From Lachnospiraceae bacterium UBA4711 (GTDB lineage: Bacteria > Bacillota > Clostridia > Lachnospirales > Lachnospiraceae), in contig DHJV01000141.1 in NCBI GenBank assembly GCA_002404515.1, positions 1 through 26,603 of the forward strand: a stretch of DNA of 26,603 nucleotides. The letters run 5' to 3'. Below, one piece after another: positions 7,567 through 16,683 of the stretch. How positions within the stretch are numbered: the first letter of the stretch is position 1; every line of letters starts with the position of its first letter. A program made the position numbers and the translations under genes. The notes under the pieces were generated by a model, which ran no database searches, was not told the DNA's origin, and was given only the letters and a program-made list of their open reading frames with translations.

Positions 7567-8790
7567 CTACTCAAGAATACATTCCTGTTCAAGCTTTGCA
7601 TTATGTTCTAACATATATTGTGCCAATTTTTTTTCCTCTTCGGATAGTTTTGTCTCCATCAGTTTCTGCAGCCTTTTTCGATCATTTACGGTCAACAGCT
7701 TTGTGTATTTCTCATATTGCTTCATTGTCTGTATATCCATCTTATATGTCCGGAATGGAATTTTTGTTTTCTCACACAGATGATAAAATATCTGAAATCC
7801 TCCCACATCGATATCACCAAAATGATAATATTTTGCATCTGGTAAAGTCTCATATATTTGTAATAATAAACGCTGCCGAACTTTATTATGATATCCACCC
7901 AAATATATAACCAGACTGTTCTCCTTATGAAAGCGATAAAACGATGTCAGATTCTCAATCGTATATACTTCACGAATTGACTCCGACGGAACAACACGAA
8001 CCATTGTATTACCTTCCCGACCAATAGCAAACCCGATTCCATCCGGCAATATGCTGATATCAAGCATTTTATCATCAGATGTAACAAGGAATGCATTTCC
8101 TTTGATATATACATATCCCGGATTTTTGTAAATGAAATACTCAGCTAGTATCTCTTCGTTTTCGAACTCTGAAAAATCGTCCCGTTCCTCCCTGATTACA
8201 TGACAAACCTTTGGAATCAACTGCTCAAACATTTTGCTATCTTGAAAATATTCAATCGAAAACTCACGTACATAACAGTCCTTCTGATTATTTTCAATAC
8301 AATCCAATGCATAAATCAAGTTTTCTGCCTGTTTTAAATCTGTAATATCAAAATATTCTTTTACTGATTTTCCTGTCTCAATCCTGTCCAGCATTCTGTC
8401 CACAAAGGATGTTGTGACACGCCCAGAAATCTTGTTCTGCATACGATTTAATAATGCTTCCGCATTTTTTTCCGCTGACAACTTTGATATTCTTCCAAGG
8501 CGTTTATACACAACACTAACCGCATCCTCTTGTAGAACCACCTTGTCAATGATGCCATCAATTTTCTCATTTTTCCATACAATATTAATAATTTTTTCTC
8601 TTTGTAATTGCATCATAACGGAATTAATCTCATCCGCAGCATTGGAACTCTCATCAAAGTACTGTGGAATCGTGTTCTTTCGAAAAGCATATGTAATATG
8701 TATTGTTCTGGCATTTTCGTTCCGTGACAATTTGCTGTTTTCATAGCGATCCAACAATTGATTCAGTATTTTATTTTCTATTTGCTGCAT
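7567..8790 (-). CDS. jetD: Wadjet subunit JetD (Toprim-like nuclease)
   Basis: About 407 residues, DUF3322/DUF2220-type. JetD is the plasmid-cleaving nuclease of Wadjet, with a Toprim-like fold related to topoisomerase VI subunit A. The key motif YHFGDIDVGGF lies near residues 322-332, with Asp326 and Asp328 as probable metal ligands. The preceding LVIYLGGYHNKVRQRLLLQ is also characteristic. The gene overlaps the end of jetC. Two ATGs are close together (8796 and 8790); I choose 8790 because GAGG is 9 bases upstream of it but only 3 upstream of the other. It is the last gene of the operon and a strong terminator follows. Position, size and motif all fit Wadjet. Confidence 0.92.
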   Translation of the reverse strand: MQQIENKILNQLLDRYENSKLSRNENARTIHITYAFRKNTIPQYFDESSNAADEINSVMMQLQREKIINIVWKNEKIDGIIDKVVLQEDAVSVVYKRLGRISKLSAEKNAEALLNRMQNKISGRVTTSFVDRMLDRIETGKSVKEYFDITDLKQAENLIYALDCIENNQKDCYVREFSIEYFQDSKMFEQLIPKVCHVIREERDDFSEFENEEILAEYFIYKNPGYVYIKGNAFLVTSDDKMLDISILPDGIGFAIGREGNTMVRVVPSESIREVYTIENLTSFYRFHKENSLVIYLGGYHNKVRQRLLLQIYETLPDAKYYHFGDIDVGGFQIFYHLCEKTKIPFRTYKMDIQTMKQYEKYTKLLTVNDRKRLQKLMETKLSEEEKKLAQYMLEHNAKLEQECILE

Positions 8791-11700
8791 AACCATATTC
8801 CTCTACATAACTGATTTTATCATCTGTCATCACGAGCATCGTTTCCTGAACCTTTGGTCCGATATACTGAATTTTGTCCGGCGGCGCAGCTATCACAATC
8901 TGTAATGGCAGACGATTCATAAACTCCAGCACCGCTTCAATACGTTCATCATCCATGTTATTAAACGCCTCATCAAACATAACCAGTCCGATAGATTCTC
9001 CCCCCATATTATTGCTGTATAATTGCACAAACGACGCTGCAACGGTTACATAAAATGGGGTCTGCGTCTCTCCACCACTCTTTTCTTCACATACTTTCGA
9101 ATAAAGAGAATAATTACCATCTTCATGCGTTATCTTAATATCATAGTCCATATATGTACGATAATCTGTAAATTCTTCCAACGTTTTTGTACTGTTTTCC
9201 TGATCCAATGCCAATCGCTCAAATAGCTCATCAATGACCTCTTTATGGTTTTCATGAAAAATACCACTGAAAATGGATTCTCCCTGAATTACATTGAAAT
9301 CATCCATAATCATATCATAGTATTTATCATACTTCCTGCTTCTCAGGTACAAAAACTCATAGCGCTCATTGCTGAACGTAATGCCCCGGAGTGCTTTGTT
9401 CAACTCTTTAAATTCTCCTTGTGCCTGCTTCATATTCTCCTGAAGCTTTGATAAAAACTGTTCCCGGAATTCATCCTCCGCAGCTAACCTCGCTTTGCGA
9501 ACCTTTTCCTCGTAACTTAACAATTCGGAGTTCACAAGCCGTAACTGTACCGCTTCATATTCCGGATATGCATCCAGCGTCGCAGCTGCACCAAAATCAA
9601 AATCCATCTTGTACTGCTGCATCAATTTTATCATATTATCCTTTGCTGTCGCCTGATTGGTCAGATTTGCTTTCTTTCTACGATCAAAATTTTGCCTGAA
9701 CTGCTCTACTGTTTTATTCGTTATCTGTTTTTGATACTCGTTTTTCCATAAAACAGCATTTTCATCTGCATTTGCTTTAAGTTCTTCAACTTCCGAATAT
9801 CGCCTCGACTGCTCAGCCTTACATTCCACAAGAGCATTCTGATTAACGCTGATCTGATTCTCACAAGCACCAGATGCCCTATCTTTTGCTGATATTCGGT
9901 CACTTAAATCTTTACATTCCTTTTCAATACCATCTACACGAATCTGCTTTTCTATCATGGTCTGATTTTTCTTCAACTTTTCTATTTCTGCCCCGCATCG
10001 TTCCAATTCTAGCTTTGTGCGTTTCAAATCGCTCAGTACCCCAATCCGAAACTTCAATTCCGTATCCTCACTGTAATCCAATCTTTCAAGTACGGAATTT
10101 ATTTTTTTATCTTTATCCTTTGTCCTTACTTCCTGTTCCTTTAATACGTCTTTTTCGGATATTGCCTGTTCATACTGCACTTTCAATGCATTCTTGCCAA
10201 TGTACGGTGTACGATAGATCTCAGGTTTTATCGCTGATGCAACATGGTTTTGATATCGCATACATTGTGGTGTAATGGATACTGCATACTTTTTTAAATC
10301 ATCTACACGGGTACACATATGTACTTTACCAAGAATCATATTCACATACCGTTTTGCATAGATATTATCTGCTTCTACTGCTGTAGCCAGACTCCCCTCC
10401 GGTGCTGTATCATATTCTTCCAGTTTTCCAACATTAATCAAGCCAACGCCATAAACTTTTTTCTCACGGCGCATCTTTTCATAAGTTCCAAGTGCAATAT
10501 CAAAATCCTCCGGTTCTACCAGCAAATAAAAACGCTGCGTATTTAAATACCCCTCTACCGCATCACGCCATAGTTCATCTTTTATTTCAAGCATCTCACA
10601 CAACACACGTGGTTTTGCAGTCCGCCCGATGCGTAAGAAATCCCGCTCTATGCGTTCGCACAATGACTCAACCGCCGGCGGATAGGAGAATTTTTGCTGT
10701 TTCAAATTCCCAATCATTTTTTCTTTTTCTTGTAATTGTTCGGATAACATGTGAAGTTCTGTTTCTACTTCCAGATGGCGGCGATACAATTTATCATACA
10801 TCTCTTTCTTATATGATATTACATGATCAATTAAGTCTTTCGCAGCCGGCACATCGTCCAATTCTTTCAGATTTTTTAATGTGTCCAGATAGCGAGGAAT
10901 ACATTCATCAATATCAGAAATCTCCATCAATTTACTTGTCTTCTTCCATGCTGTCCGTCCGTGTTCCAGGAGTTCTGCACGTTCTTGCAGTTCCTTTTCT
11001 TTTTCTTTTTCTAATTGCTGCTTATAGTCCTTTTGTTTTTCCAGAGCCTGATAATCTGCATTTCCTTTTAATTCCGTCAGAAGAGAAGTACGAATATCTT
11101 CTTTGTTTTTCAGTTCTTTTTTCATACTATCTGTCTGTGCATTCAATTCTTTTAATTTATATCTGCCCTGATTGATCTGTTCTTCTAGTTCTTTGATTCT
11201 GACCGCCACAATATCAAGATCTGCCTGTGCAAGAAAAAATTCATACATTTTATCTGCCTGCATACATTCCTTTACTGTCATGTGTGCTTTTTCAATTTCA
11301 GACAGTTTTTCAATCCTCTTCTTTACGCCCTCCAACGTCCGCTCCAGTTCCTGATATGTGCGTACATTTTCTCTTAAACTATCAATATTTACTTCTTTTT
11401 CATCTAATACATAAGAATATACAAAATCCTTAATATCATTAATCGGTTTAAACGCCAGCGCCTTTGGAATTAACTGGAAGAATTTTTCTTCTATTCTGCC
11501 AAATCTCTGGCGTATCATCTTTTTTCCTTCGATATTTGTTTTCGCCCATTGTTTGATTCTTTTATTGTTGAACGTACGAAATTCTGTAATATTTCTAGGT
11601 CGTTTTCCAAAAATAAAGAATTCATCCGACAACATCTGCTTATCCATCAGATATCTTACAACTGTTTCCTGCCCTTCCGTTGCAGAATCAATCACTGCTC

Positions 11701-12019
11701 CTATAATAAAATACTGTTTCTTACTTTCCTCGTAAAACTCCAGCGCCACATGCGCACTAATCTCCCCAGTCCGGTCATATGGTCGATTCTCCCGCCCGGT
11801 TTTACATCGGATATATCCTGTCAGATTTCTTTTTCCATTCTCGTGTGCCGCCTTGTTAAAATGATTTGTTGAACATGTAAGGACAAACTGCATCGCATCT
11901 AAAAGTGTGGATTTACCCGCACCATTTTCTCCTGAAATAAGTGTCGAATCACCAAACTCTATAGTTTCATCATAAAACCGATGCCAATTAATCAGTCTCA
12001 TTCTGGTCAGTTTCTTCAT
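8771..12019 (-). CDS. jetC: Wadjet subunit JetC (SMC/MukB-like ATPase)
   Basis: SMC-type ATPase of 1082 residues, the DNA-loop-extruding motor of Wadjet. Walker A GENGAGKST is at residues 30-38, the ABC signature SGGE at 981-984, and Walker B GLVMFDEAF around 1011-1019 with Asp1016-Glu1017. Long charged coiled-coil stretches (about 220-440 and 640-870) flank a central hinge-like region around 470-620, the layout of SMC/SbcC/MukB-like proteins. Its start lies inside the end of jetB (32-base overlap) behind AGGGGG, and its end overlaps jetD by 20-26 bases, pointing to translational coupling and fixed stoichiometry. No truncation is visible and all ATPase motifs are intact, so it should be active. 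Confidence 0.95.
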   Translation of the reverse strand: MKKLTRMRLINWHRFYDETIEFGDSTLISGENGAGKSTLLDAMQFVLTCSTNHFNKAAHENGKRNLTGYIRCKTGRENRPYDRTGEISAHVALEFYEESKKQYFIIGAVIDSATEGQETVVRYLMDKQMLSDEFFIFGKRPRNITEFRTFNNKRIKQWAKTNIEGKKMIRQRFGRIEEKFFQLIPKALAFKPINDIKDFVYSYVLDEKEVNIDSLRENVRTYQELERTLEGVKKRIEKLSEIEKAHMTVKECMQADKMYEFFLAQADLDIVAVRIKELEEQINQGRYKLKELNAQTDSMKKELKNKEDIRTSLLTELKGNADYQALEKQKDYKQQLEKEKEKELQERAELLEHGRTAWKKTSKLMEISDIDECIPRYLDTLKNLKELDDVPAAKDLIDHVISYKKEMYDKLYRRHLEVETELHMLSEQLQEKEKMIGNLKQQKFSYPPAVESLCERIERDFLRIGRTAKPRVLCEMLEIKDELWRDAVEGYLNTQRFYLLVEPEDFDIALGTYEKMRREKKVYGVGLINVGKLEEYDTAPEGSLATAVEADNIYAKRYVNMILGKVHMCTRVDDLKKYAVSITPQCMRYQNHVASAIKPEIYRTPYIGKNALKVQYEQAISEKDVLKEQEVRTKDKDKKINSVLERLDYSEDTELKFRIGVLSDLKRTKLELERCGAEIEKLKKNQTMIEKQIRVDGIEKECKDLSDRISAKDRASGACENQISVNQNALVECKAEQSRRYSEVEELKANADENAVLWKNEYQKQITNKTVEQFRQNFDRRKKANLTNQATAKDNMIKLMQQYKMDFDFGAAATLDAYPEYEAVQLRLVNSELLSYEEKVRKARLAAEDEFREQFLSKLQENMKQAQGEFKELNKALRGITFSNERYEFLYLRSRKYDKYYDMIMDDFNVIQGESIFSGIFHENHKEVIDELFERLALDQENSTKTLEEFTDYRTYMDYDIKITHEDGNYSLYSKVCEEKSGGETQTPFYVTVAASFVQLYSNNMGGESIGLVMFDEAFNNMDDERIEAVLEFMNRLPLQIVIAAPPDKIQYIGPKVQETMLVMTDDKISYVEEYGYAANRK

Positions 12020-12602
12020 CTTTCAGTTTCCCCCTTCTATAGCTCTCAATCTTCTCATACACATGCTTGATATCTTCTACCCGGACAGCCATTAAAATAG
12101 AATTATATATAAGTATCCGCGATTCCTCGTTTTTCAAATCTGAATCCAGCAATTCTATCAGCTGATAACGTCGCAGCAATCGAAGTGCATTACCCATTGT
12201 TGTTTTATCAATCATCTTATCACGTATTTTTAAACTCAGATACTTATCCTGAATATCTCCAAGATTTACAATTACCTCGTCACTCACAGAAAGCTCCCGT
12301 TTCTTCTCGTCAAATAGGATTCTCAATATAAGCAATATGATAGAATCATACAATTTCAAATTCTGACGATTCATGTTCAGTGCATTCGTCAGCTGAACGA
12401 CACCATATTCCTCGTTAATTTCTATCCGATATCCCAAAGTTCCTAACAGATTTTCAAACTTCTCCCGGTATTTCAAAATGAAATAATAATCACTTTTTGC
12501 TGACTGGTTCTGCTTGCACACAAAACATACATTTATCAATTTATTGCTAATTCTCCGAAACTCATCCTGATCCTTTTGCAACATACCTTCCAACAAATTC
12601 AT
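11988..12602 (-). CDS. jetB: Wadjet subunit JetB (DUF4194, KITE-like)
   Basis: Protein of 204 residues in the position and size range of JetB, the MukE/KITE-like subunit (DUF4194 type) that bridges the kleisin JetA and the JetC heads. It is predicted mainly alpha-helical with winged-helix-like segments (about 85-160) and a charged C-terminal helix. The start has AGGGAG with a 6-base spacer, 10 bases after the jetA stop; the end overlaps the jetC start by 32 bases. Sequence alone is only moderately diagnostic; the operon order jetA-jetB-jetC-jetD makes the call. Confidence 0.88.
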   Translation of the reverse strand: MNLLEGMLQKDQDEFRRISNKLINVCFVCKQNQSAKSDYYFILKYREKFENLLGTLGYRIEINEEYGVVQLTNALNMNRQNLKLYDSIILLILRILFDEKKRELSVSDEVIVNLGDIQDKYLSLKIRDKMIDKTTMGNALRLLRRYQLIELLDSDLKNEESRILIYNSILMAVRVEDIKHVYEKIESYRRGKLKDEETDQNETD

Positions 12603-12612
12603 TCGATTCTCC

Positions 12613-14046
12613 CTACTTTCTTCTGATTATCTTAAAATCCGGAAACTGATACATTCCATGCGTTGCAGTCTGTCCCACTGATGATCGTACTATCTGGTAA
12701 TTCATTTTCTTTCTTGAACCATATAACCGTATATAAATCAATTTCATAAAATCATCCACACTCTCCAGTGGAAGTTCAGATGCCTGCATTGATTCTTTAT
12801 CTTTCATCTGGCTGTCAACATATTCATTTATCCGTTCCGGACTCAGAATTCTACGCATTTTTTCTGTCATCCGACGCATTTTCTCCTGTCTTAATTCCAG
12901 ATTTGGTTCCAATTGTTCTAACTCCTGTGGATGAAACTCTTTTTTCCCTTCAATAGCATTGTACAATGATTTTTCATCCAAAAAAGAACTTCCAAATATA
13001 CGCATCAGCTCATCCAGATACTCAATCTCATAAATCCCATTTAAATCGAATTGCGACTGTTCTGCCTGTTCGCCAATATATAATAAAATTTCTTTCAATT
13101 GACCACGTATATCCTCTGTTCCAGCCAGCAAAAACTTTGCCCTGTTAATTGCAGCCCTTTGATATTGCGTATTTTTCTGGTTGATTTCTGAGAGAATATC
13201 GTCCATACTGTCAAACGCATCCACGACCTCATGTAAAATCTGATATACCAGTTCTTCCGCTTCTTCTATGGGAATCTCATTCATTGATGCAAGCTCACTG
13301 GATGTCTGTTTCACATAATCCGCGCTATGTCCCCATGACTCCAGCCGTTCAATAATTTCCGGTCGAAATTTCGAGACATTATCCGACGTCAACAATCTGT
13401 GATATGCTTTATCTACGATATTTGTAATATAATCATTAAATAAAGCATCCATAATTTCAGCAACCGTTTTATGTCTGGTCAATTCATCGATATAATGTTT
13501 TATATTGGAATTTAAATTTTTTAAACCTGTGATCAACATATCCGTATTCTCACGAATCTGTTTCAAGACAACTGCAGGACGATCCGTACTTGTCCGGACC
13601 AAACTGTAAATTGTATAGATATATCCTTGATATTCAATCTTTTTCCCATCTGAAATCTCAAGCAAAGATTTCATAATTTTTACCGCATAATCAAAAAAAT
13701 TCACGCGTTGCACATAACTTTTGTCTGTTTCTACTTCAAGCCAGCCATATTTTTCAAGCAAGCGTAGCATTTCATTCGCTTTTTTTCTCGGATCAAGCGA
13801 GTTTAACTCATCTTCCTCAAACTCTGCAGCCTGATTCTGCTCAAAATAAAAATGTAACTCATCTACCAATATTTCCCGTTCCACACCAAAAGAAAGCTGT
13901 GCATTCATAGCGCCAAAGAGTTTACACAGACACTCCCAATACACCAACCGGTTTGGTGATGATAATGGTGTAAAAAAATTCACTGGTATTATATCAAACA
14001 ACGCACTTTGCTCCCGTTGTTGCTTATTTTCTTCCGTATCAAACAT
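12613..14046 (-). CDS. jetA: Wadjet subunit JetA (kleisin-like)
   Basis: Protein of about 477 residues, first gene of the Wadjet operon. JetA is the kleisin/MukF-like subunit that closes the JetC ring. The N-terminus (DIIPVNFFTPLSSPNRLVYWECL) and the following winged-helix-like part, then long helices, resemble the DUF5716 form of JetA rather than the DUF3375 form, so I lean to a type III-like system; this subtype is from memory of the families. I start at the ATG at 14044-14046 with GGGGAG a few bases upstream; a GTG at 14058 is possible but has no ribosome binding site. jetB follows after 10 bases. Confidence 0.88.
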   Translation of the reverse strand: MFDTEENKQQREQSALFDIIPVNFFTPLSSPNRLVYWECLCKLFGAMNAQLSFGVEREILVDELHFYFEQNQAAEFEEDELNSLDPRKKANEMLRLLEKYGWLEVETDKSYVQRVNFFDYAVKIMKSLLEISDGKKIEYQGYIYTIYSLVRTSTDRPAVVLKQIRENTDMLITGLKNLNSNIKHYIDELTRHKTVAEIMDALFNDYITNIVDKAYHRLLTSDNVSKFRPEIIERLESWGHSADYVKQTSSELASMNEIPIEEAEELVYQILHEVVDAFDSMDDILSEINQKNTQYQRAAINRAKFLLAGTEDIRGQLKEILLYIGEQAEQSQFDLNGIYEIEYLDELMRIFGSSFLDEKSLYNAIEGKKEFHPQELEQLEPNLELRQEKMRRMTEKMRRILSPERINEYVDSQMKDKESMQASELPLESVDDFMKLIYIRLYGSRKKMNYQIVRSSVGQTATHGMYQFPDFKIIRRK

Positions 14047-14078
14047 ATAACTCCCCACTTAAAATAAATGATACGCTT

Positions 14079-14087
14079 ATTGTACCA
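14079..14087 (-). promoter_or_regulatory. Extended -10 promoter of the Wadjet operon
   Basis: The minus strand reads TGGTACAAT, an extended -10 (TGnTAnAAT), about 33 bases upstream of the jetA start. No good -35 is seen. Confidence 0.4.
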
Positions 14088-14148
14088 TCCAAATTGTATT
14101 TTCACCAGTATAAACGCATAATCTTTTTATGCAATTTCTACTTTATCT

Positions 14149-15399
14149 CTATATCGCATTTTGAAATGCAGGCACCATTCTTTCTATTTCTCCACGACTA
14201 ATATTATATTTTTTTGCCAGTTCCCGCCAATTACTATTTATAATATTTTTTGTACTATTCACCACTTCCAATGCTTTCTTTTTTTCCATTCCATAATATG
14301 GCGCAGCTTCCAATGCCAGTTCAAAATCGATACTCGAATTGTTGTCATCGACATTTAATGATAGATACTCTCCATAAATATCTGGATTCACATCATATAA
14401 TGGTGACAATATCCAGCCTTTCTCGGATAATACAAACCCATGATTACGAAAATGATCATCCGTATTGGATATCGCCATGCTGAACACGATTCTTTTCCAA
14501 AGCTCCTCTATATCTTGTTTCGGTCTTGCTCCATTCGCTCTCAAAAATGATACAATCTCCAGGTAACTGCTTCCATCCACACCATTTGCACCATCTGTTT
14601 TTCCGAGCATCGTCATAGCAGACGAAAAATGAATTCTCTGTTCATGATTCCTGTCAAATCTTTTAACTAAATAGGTTGTTCCAAGCTTAGAGAATTTTTC
14701 AGCCTTTGCTTTTGGCACATTCAATCCACACATACCCGCTAATTCATGTGCAACCATTTCCCATGCGCCAGAGTCAATTTCATCATGTCCGGACGGGAAT
14801 TTGGCAATCCACAACGAACCATCCGGAGCAAGCACAGAGGCTTTAGGTCTCGCTCCTCCCAAAGATGAACCCGGTGCTAACAATTGTTTCAACCACTTCT
14901 CACCCAATCCTGTATCATCATTTTCAAATGCCACTGCCGCCTGCTCAAGTTCTCGTAGTGAAGTCCACGGTGGTGTTGCATATTCTTTGTCATCAGATAG
15001 AAATCCTCCATTCAATTCTGTCTTAAAACGCAATCCACCCATCCGAGCTTTATCATACACTCCAAGAAGATAATCACTGTCAAACAACTTACGCGGTTTT
15101 TCCGAAGCTGTTCTGGCTCGCAATTCCTCCCTGCGATTCATCAAACGTCTTCCCCATCTATCCGGACAAGAATCTGCAAAAACTCCAAATATATTCTTTT
15201 CATCCCTTATATACTGTCTCCCCGCGTATAACTTTAAATCAGGATCTAATAACATGGCTCCCGTTTCAAGCCATTTCTGATCATATTCAAAAGAATATAA
15301 TTCTTTCCCTCTTACCTGAGACAAAAATATTGTCCCAATCAAATCATTGTGGAATGACAGGAAATCCGCAAATACATATATCTTCTTCTCTTTCTCCAT
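14149..15399 (-). CDS. hipA: HipA-family serine/threonine kinase toxin
   Basis: Full-length HipA-type kinase of 416 residues (E. coli HipA is about 440). Family members phosphorylate translation targets such as glutamyl-tRNA synthetase and cause dormancy. Visible parts are the N-terminal HipA domain (about 1-125), the Gly-rich loop GSSLGGARPKA (177-187), an ATP-contacting Lys200 in WIAKF, the catalytic loop NTDDHFRN (312-319), and the metal-binding Asp336 in LYDV. All catalytic residues appear intact. It starts 5 bases after the hipB stop, and the ribosome binding site AAGGG lies in the end of hipB, so synthesis is coupled to the antitoxin. The actual target is unknown. Confidence 0.93.
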   Translation of the reverse strand: MEKEKKIYVFADFLSFHNDLIGTIFLSQVRGKELYSFEYDQKWLETGAMLLDPDLKLYAGRQYIRDEKNIFGVFADSCPDRWGRRLMNRREELRARTASEKPRKLFDSDYLLGVYDKARMGGLRFKTELNGGFLSDDKEYATPPWTSLRELEQAAVAFENDDTGLGEKWLKQLLAPGSSLGGARPKASVLAPDGSLWIAKFPSGHDEIDSGAWEMVAHELAGMCGLNVPKAKAEKFSKLGTTYLVKRFDRNHEQRIHFSSAMTMLGKTDGANGVDGSSYLEIVSFLRANGARPKQDIEELWKRIVFSMAISNTDDHFRNHGFVLSEKGWILSPLYDVNPDIYGEYLSLNVDDNNSSIDFELALEAAPYYGMEKKKALEVVNSTKNIINSNWRELAKKYNISRGEIERMVPAFQNAI

Positions 15400-15404
15400 A
15401 CAAA

Positions 15405-15722
15405 TTATCCCTTCTTTGTTACACGCTTTCTAACAGGCAGATCCAAATCCTGCAATTTACGTCCTAATTCATCATCCTTTGCAACCAGCAGCAAATCTTT
15501 ATCCATATAATTAAGTGCATGCAATACGGCTGCATAATAGCCGATTGCAACGGATGGTGCACCTTTCTCAATAGAAACTAACGTCGCTCTACTAATTCCA
15601 ACACGTTCTGCAACCAACTCCGCTGAAATTTTTCTTCTTAATCTTGCATATTTTATCTGCAGTCCCATTTGTTCTAATATATTTTCTGTTTCTGGTAATA
15701 ATACAATTGATTTTTTCGGCAT
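15405..15722 (-). CDS. hipB: HipB-like XRE antitoxin
   Basis: Antitoxin and autorepressor of 105 residues with a helix-turn-helix at about 30-75 (ISAELVAERVGISRATLVSIEKG). In hipBA modules HipB binds HipA and represses the operon. An AAGGAG ribosome binding site with an 8-base spacer gives the start. The C-terminal tail is basic (PVRKRVTKKG). It is first in the pair with hipA and sits behind a near-consensus promoter. Confidence 0.92.
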   Translation of the reverse strand: MPKKSIVLLPETENILEQMGLQIKYARLRRKISAELVAERVGISRATLVSIEKGAPSVAIGYYAAVLHALNYMDKDLLLVAKDDELGRKLQDLDLPVRKRVTKKG

Positions 15723-15745
15723 ATTATCATCTCCTTACATAAATA

Positions 15746-15774
15746 ATATTAAACAAATACAATGTTTTTGTCAA
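15746..15774 (-). promoter_or_regulatory. hipBA promoter with candidate operator
   Basis: On the minus strand a perfect TTGACA (15769-15774) and TAATAT (15746-15751) are separated by 17 bases. The spacer holds a small inverted repeat, AAACA-7 bases-TGTTT (15751-15767), which would let HipB block RNA polymerase. The promoter is well supported; the operator is a guess. Confidence 0.8.
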
Positions 15775-15802
15775 TTTTTATTTACTTTAAGTTGTTAAAA
15801 CG

Positions 15803-15830
15803 AAAAAAAGAGCCGATCACTCGGCTCTTT
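15803..15830 (-). terminator. Terminator of the XRE/zinc-ribbon gene
   Basis: On the minus strand AAAGAGCCGA and TCGGCTCTTT form a perfect 10-bp stem with a GTGA loop, followed by TTTT, 20 bases after the gene's stop codon. Confidence 0.92.
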
Positions 15831-15850
15831 ACTAACGCTTCTATCCAATT

Positions 15851-16615
15851 TTATCGTTTTTTATACACGACCAGCTCCGGATTTTCACCACTCGCATCAT
15901 AGGTACTCACCAAAATAAAATCCATGCCTGCAAGCACGCCAAAATACCGTTCTCCACCAAACTCACATTCCAACTGATTGCCAAGATACGTTTTCTTGTC
16001 GTCTAAGAATTTTACTATCTCGCCACTTGGAAGTGGATACGCCAGATTCACATACTGACCGACAAGTGCATTCAGCTTGTCTACCTTCGGTAATCCTTCG
16101 ATGTGAAGATCATTGATCTCTTTTATCAACTGATTTTTGAATTCGTCGAACTGTCCGCCGTCGCTCAGTTCATCGTACCGCTTCCAATAATCCAGCTTCG
16201 GAAGCAGCTTCTTCATATAGGCACGAGCCTGCTCCTCCGGGAATTCATCCGTCACCATGTGCTTGACTGCAACATCGATCAAATCATCCATATTGCTGTA
16301 TGTATACATGCCATCTGCATAACACCATTTGCAATACGATTCATTCATTGCCCCATCCCGGTCATGCCCGATAATCTCATCTTCAAGCGGCATGCCACAG
16401 CACTGACAGATCAGTTTTCTTGGTTGCCCAAGCAGCGTATTGATCGATACATCAAATACTTTCGACAGCAGTTTTAATGTATCCGTATTCGGCACGGTTT
16501 CACCGTTCTCCCAGCGCGATACTGCCTGTCTTGTCACCATGATTTTCTCGGCTAATTCATCCTGCGATAATCCCCGCTTCGTGCGAAGTTCCAAAATCAC
16601 ATTCTTTGTTTCCAT
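15851..16615 (-). CDS. XRE regulator with zinc ribbon
   Basis: Protein of 254 residues. An XRE helix-turn-helix occupies about 5-60 (LSQDELAEKIMVTRQAVSRWENG). It is followed by a Cys-rich segment with Cys70, Cys72, Cys73, Cys95 and Cys98, matching a putative zinc-ribbon domain (PF12674 type), and a C-terminal part of about 150 residues that I cannot assign. Such proteins are common in Firmicutes as transcription regulators with an unknown signal. The start at 16613-16615 has GGAGGTG upstream; the longer frame adds five codons over it. An extended -10 lies just before it. The upstream exonuclease gene ends 68 bases away without a visible terminator, so read-through is possible. Confidence 0.85.
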   Translation of the reverse strand: METKNVILELRTKRGLSQDELAEKIMVTRQAVSRWENGETVPNTDTLKLLSKVFDVSINTLLGQPRKLICQCCGMPLEDEIIGHDRDGAMNESYCKWCYADGMYTYSNMDDLIDVAVKHMVTDEFPEEQARAYMKKLLPKLDYWKRYDELSDGGQFDEFKNQLIKEINDLHIEGLPKVDKLNALVGQYVNLAYPLPSGEIVKFLDDKKTYLGNQLECEFGGERYFGVLAGMDFILVSTYDASGENPELVVYKKR

Positions 16616-16636
16616 CACGTTCACCTCCATGATGCT

Positions 16637-16645
16637 ATCTTAACA
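16637..16645 (-). promoter_or_regulatory. Extended -10 before the XRE gene
   Basis: The minus strand reads TGTTAAGAT, an extended -10, about 21 bases upstream of the chosen start. No convincing -35 is seen. Confidence 0.35.
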
Positions 16646-16683
16646 GACAATCTCTTACGATAAAAGCAACCTGCTGTTTCCCC

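Noticed and set aside
10492..11175. 227-codon plus-strand open frame opposite jetC
   Set aside because: It is the antisense shadow of a coiled-coil coding region, with no ribosome binding site and a Leu/Ser/Phe-rich product typical of such shadows.
14115..14132. Hairpin GCATAA/TTATGC after hipA as a terminator
   Set aside because: The stem is only six AT-rich pairs and the minus strand has no proper T-run after it.
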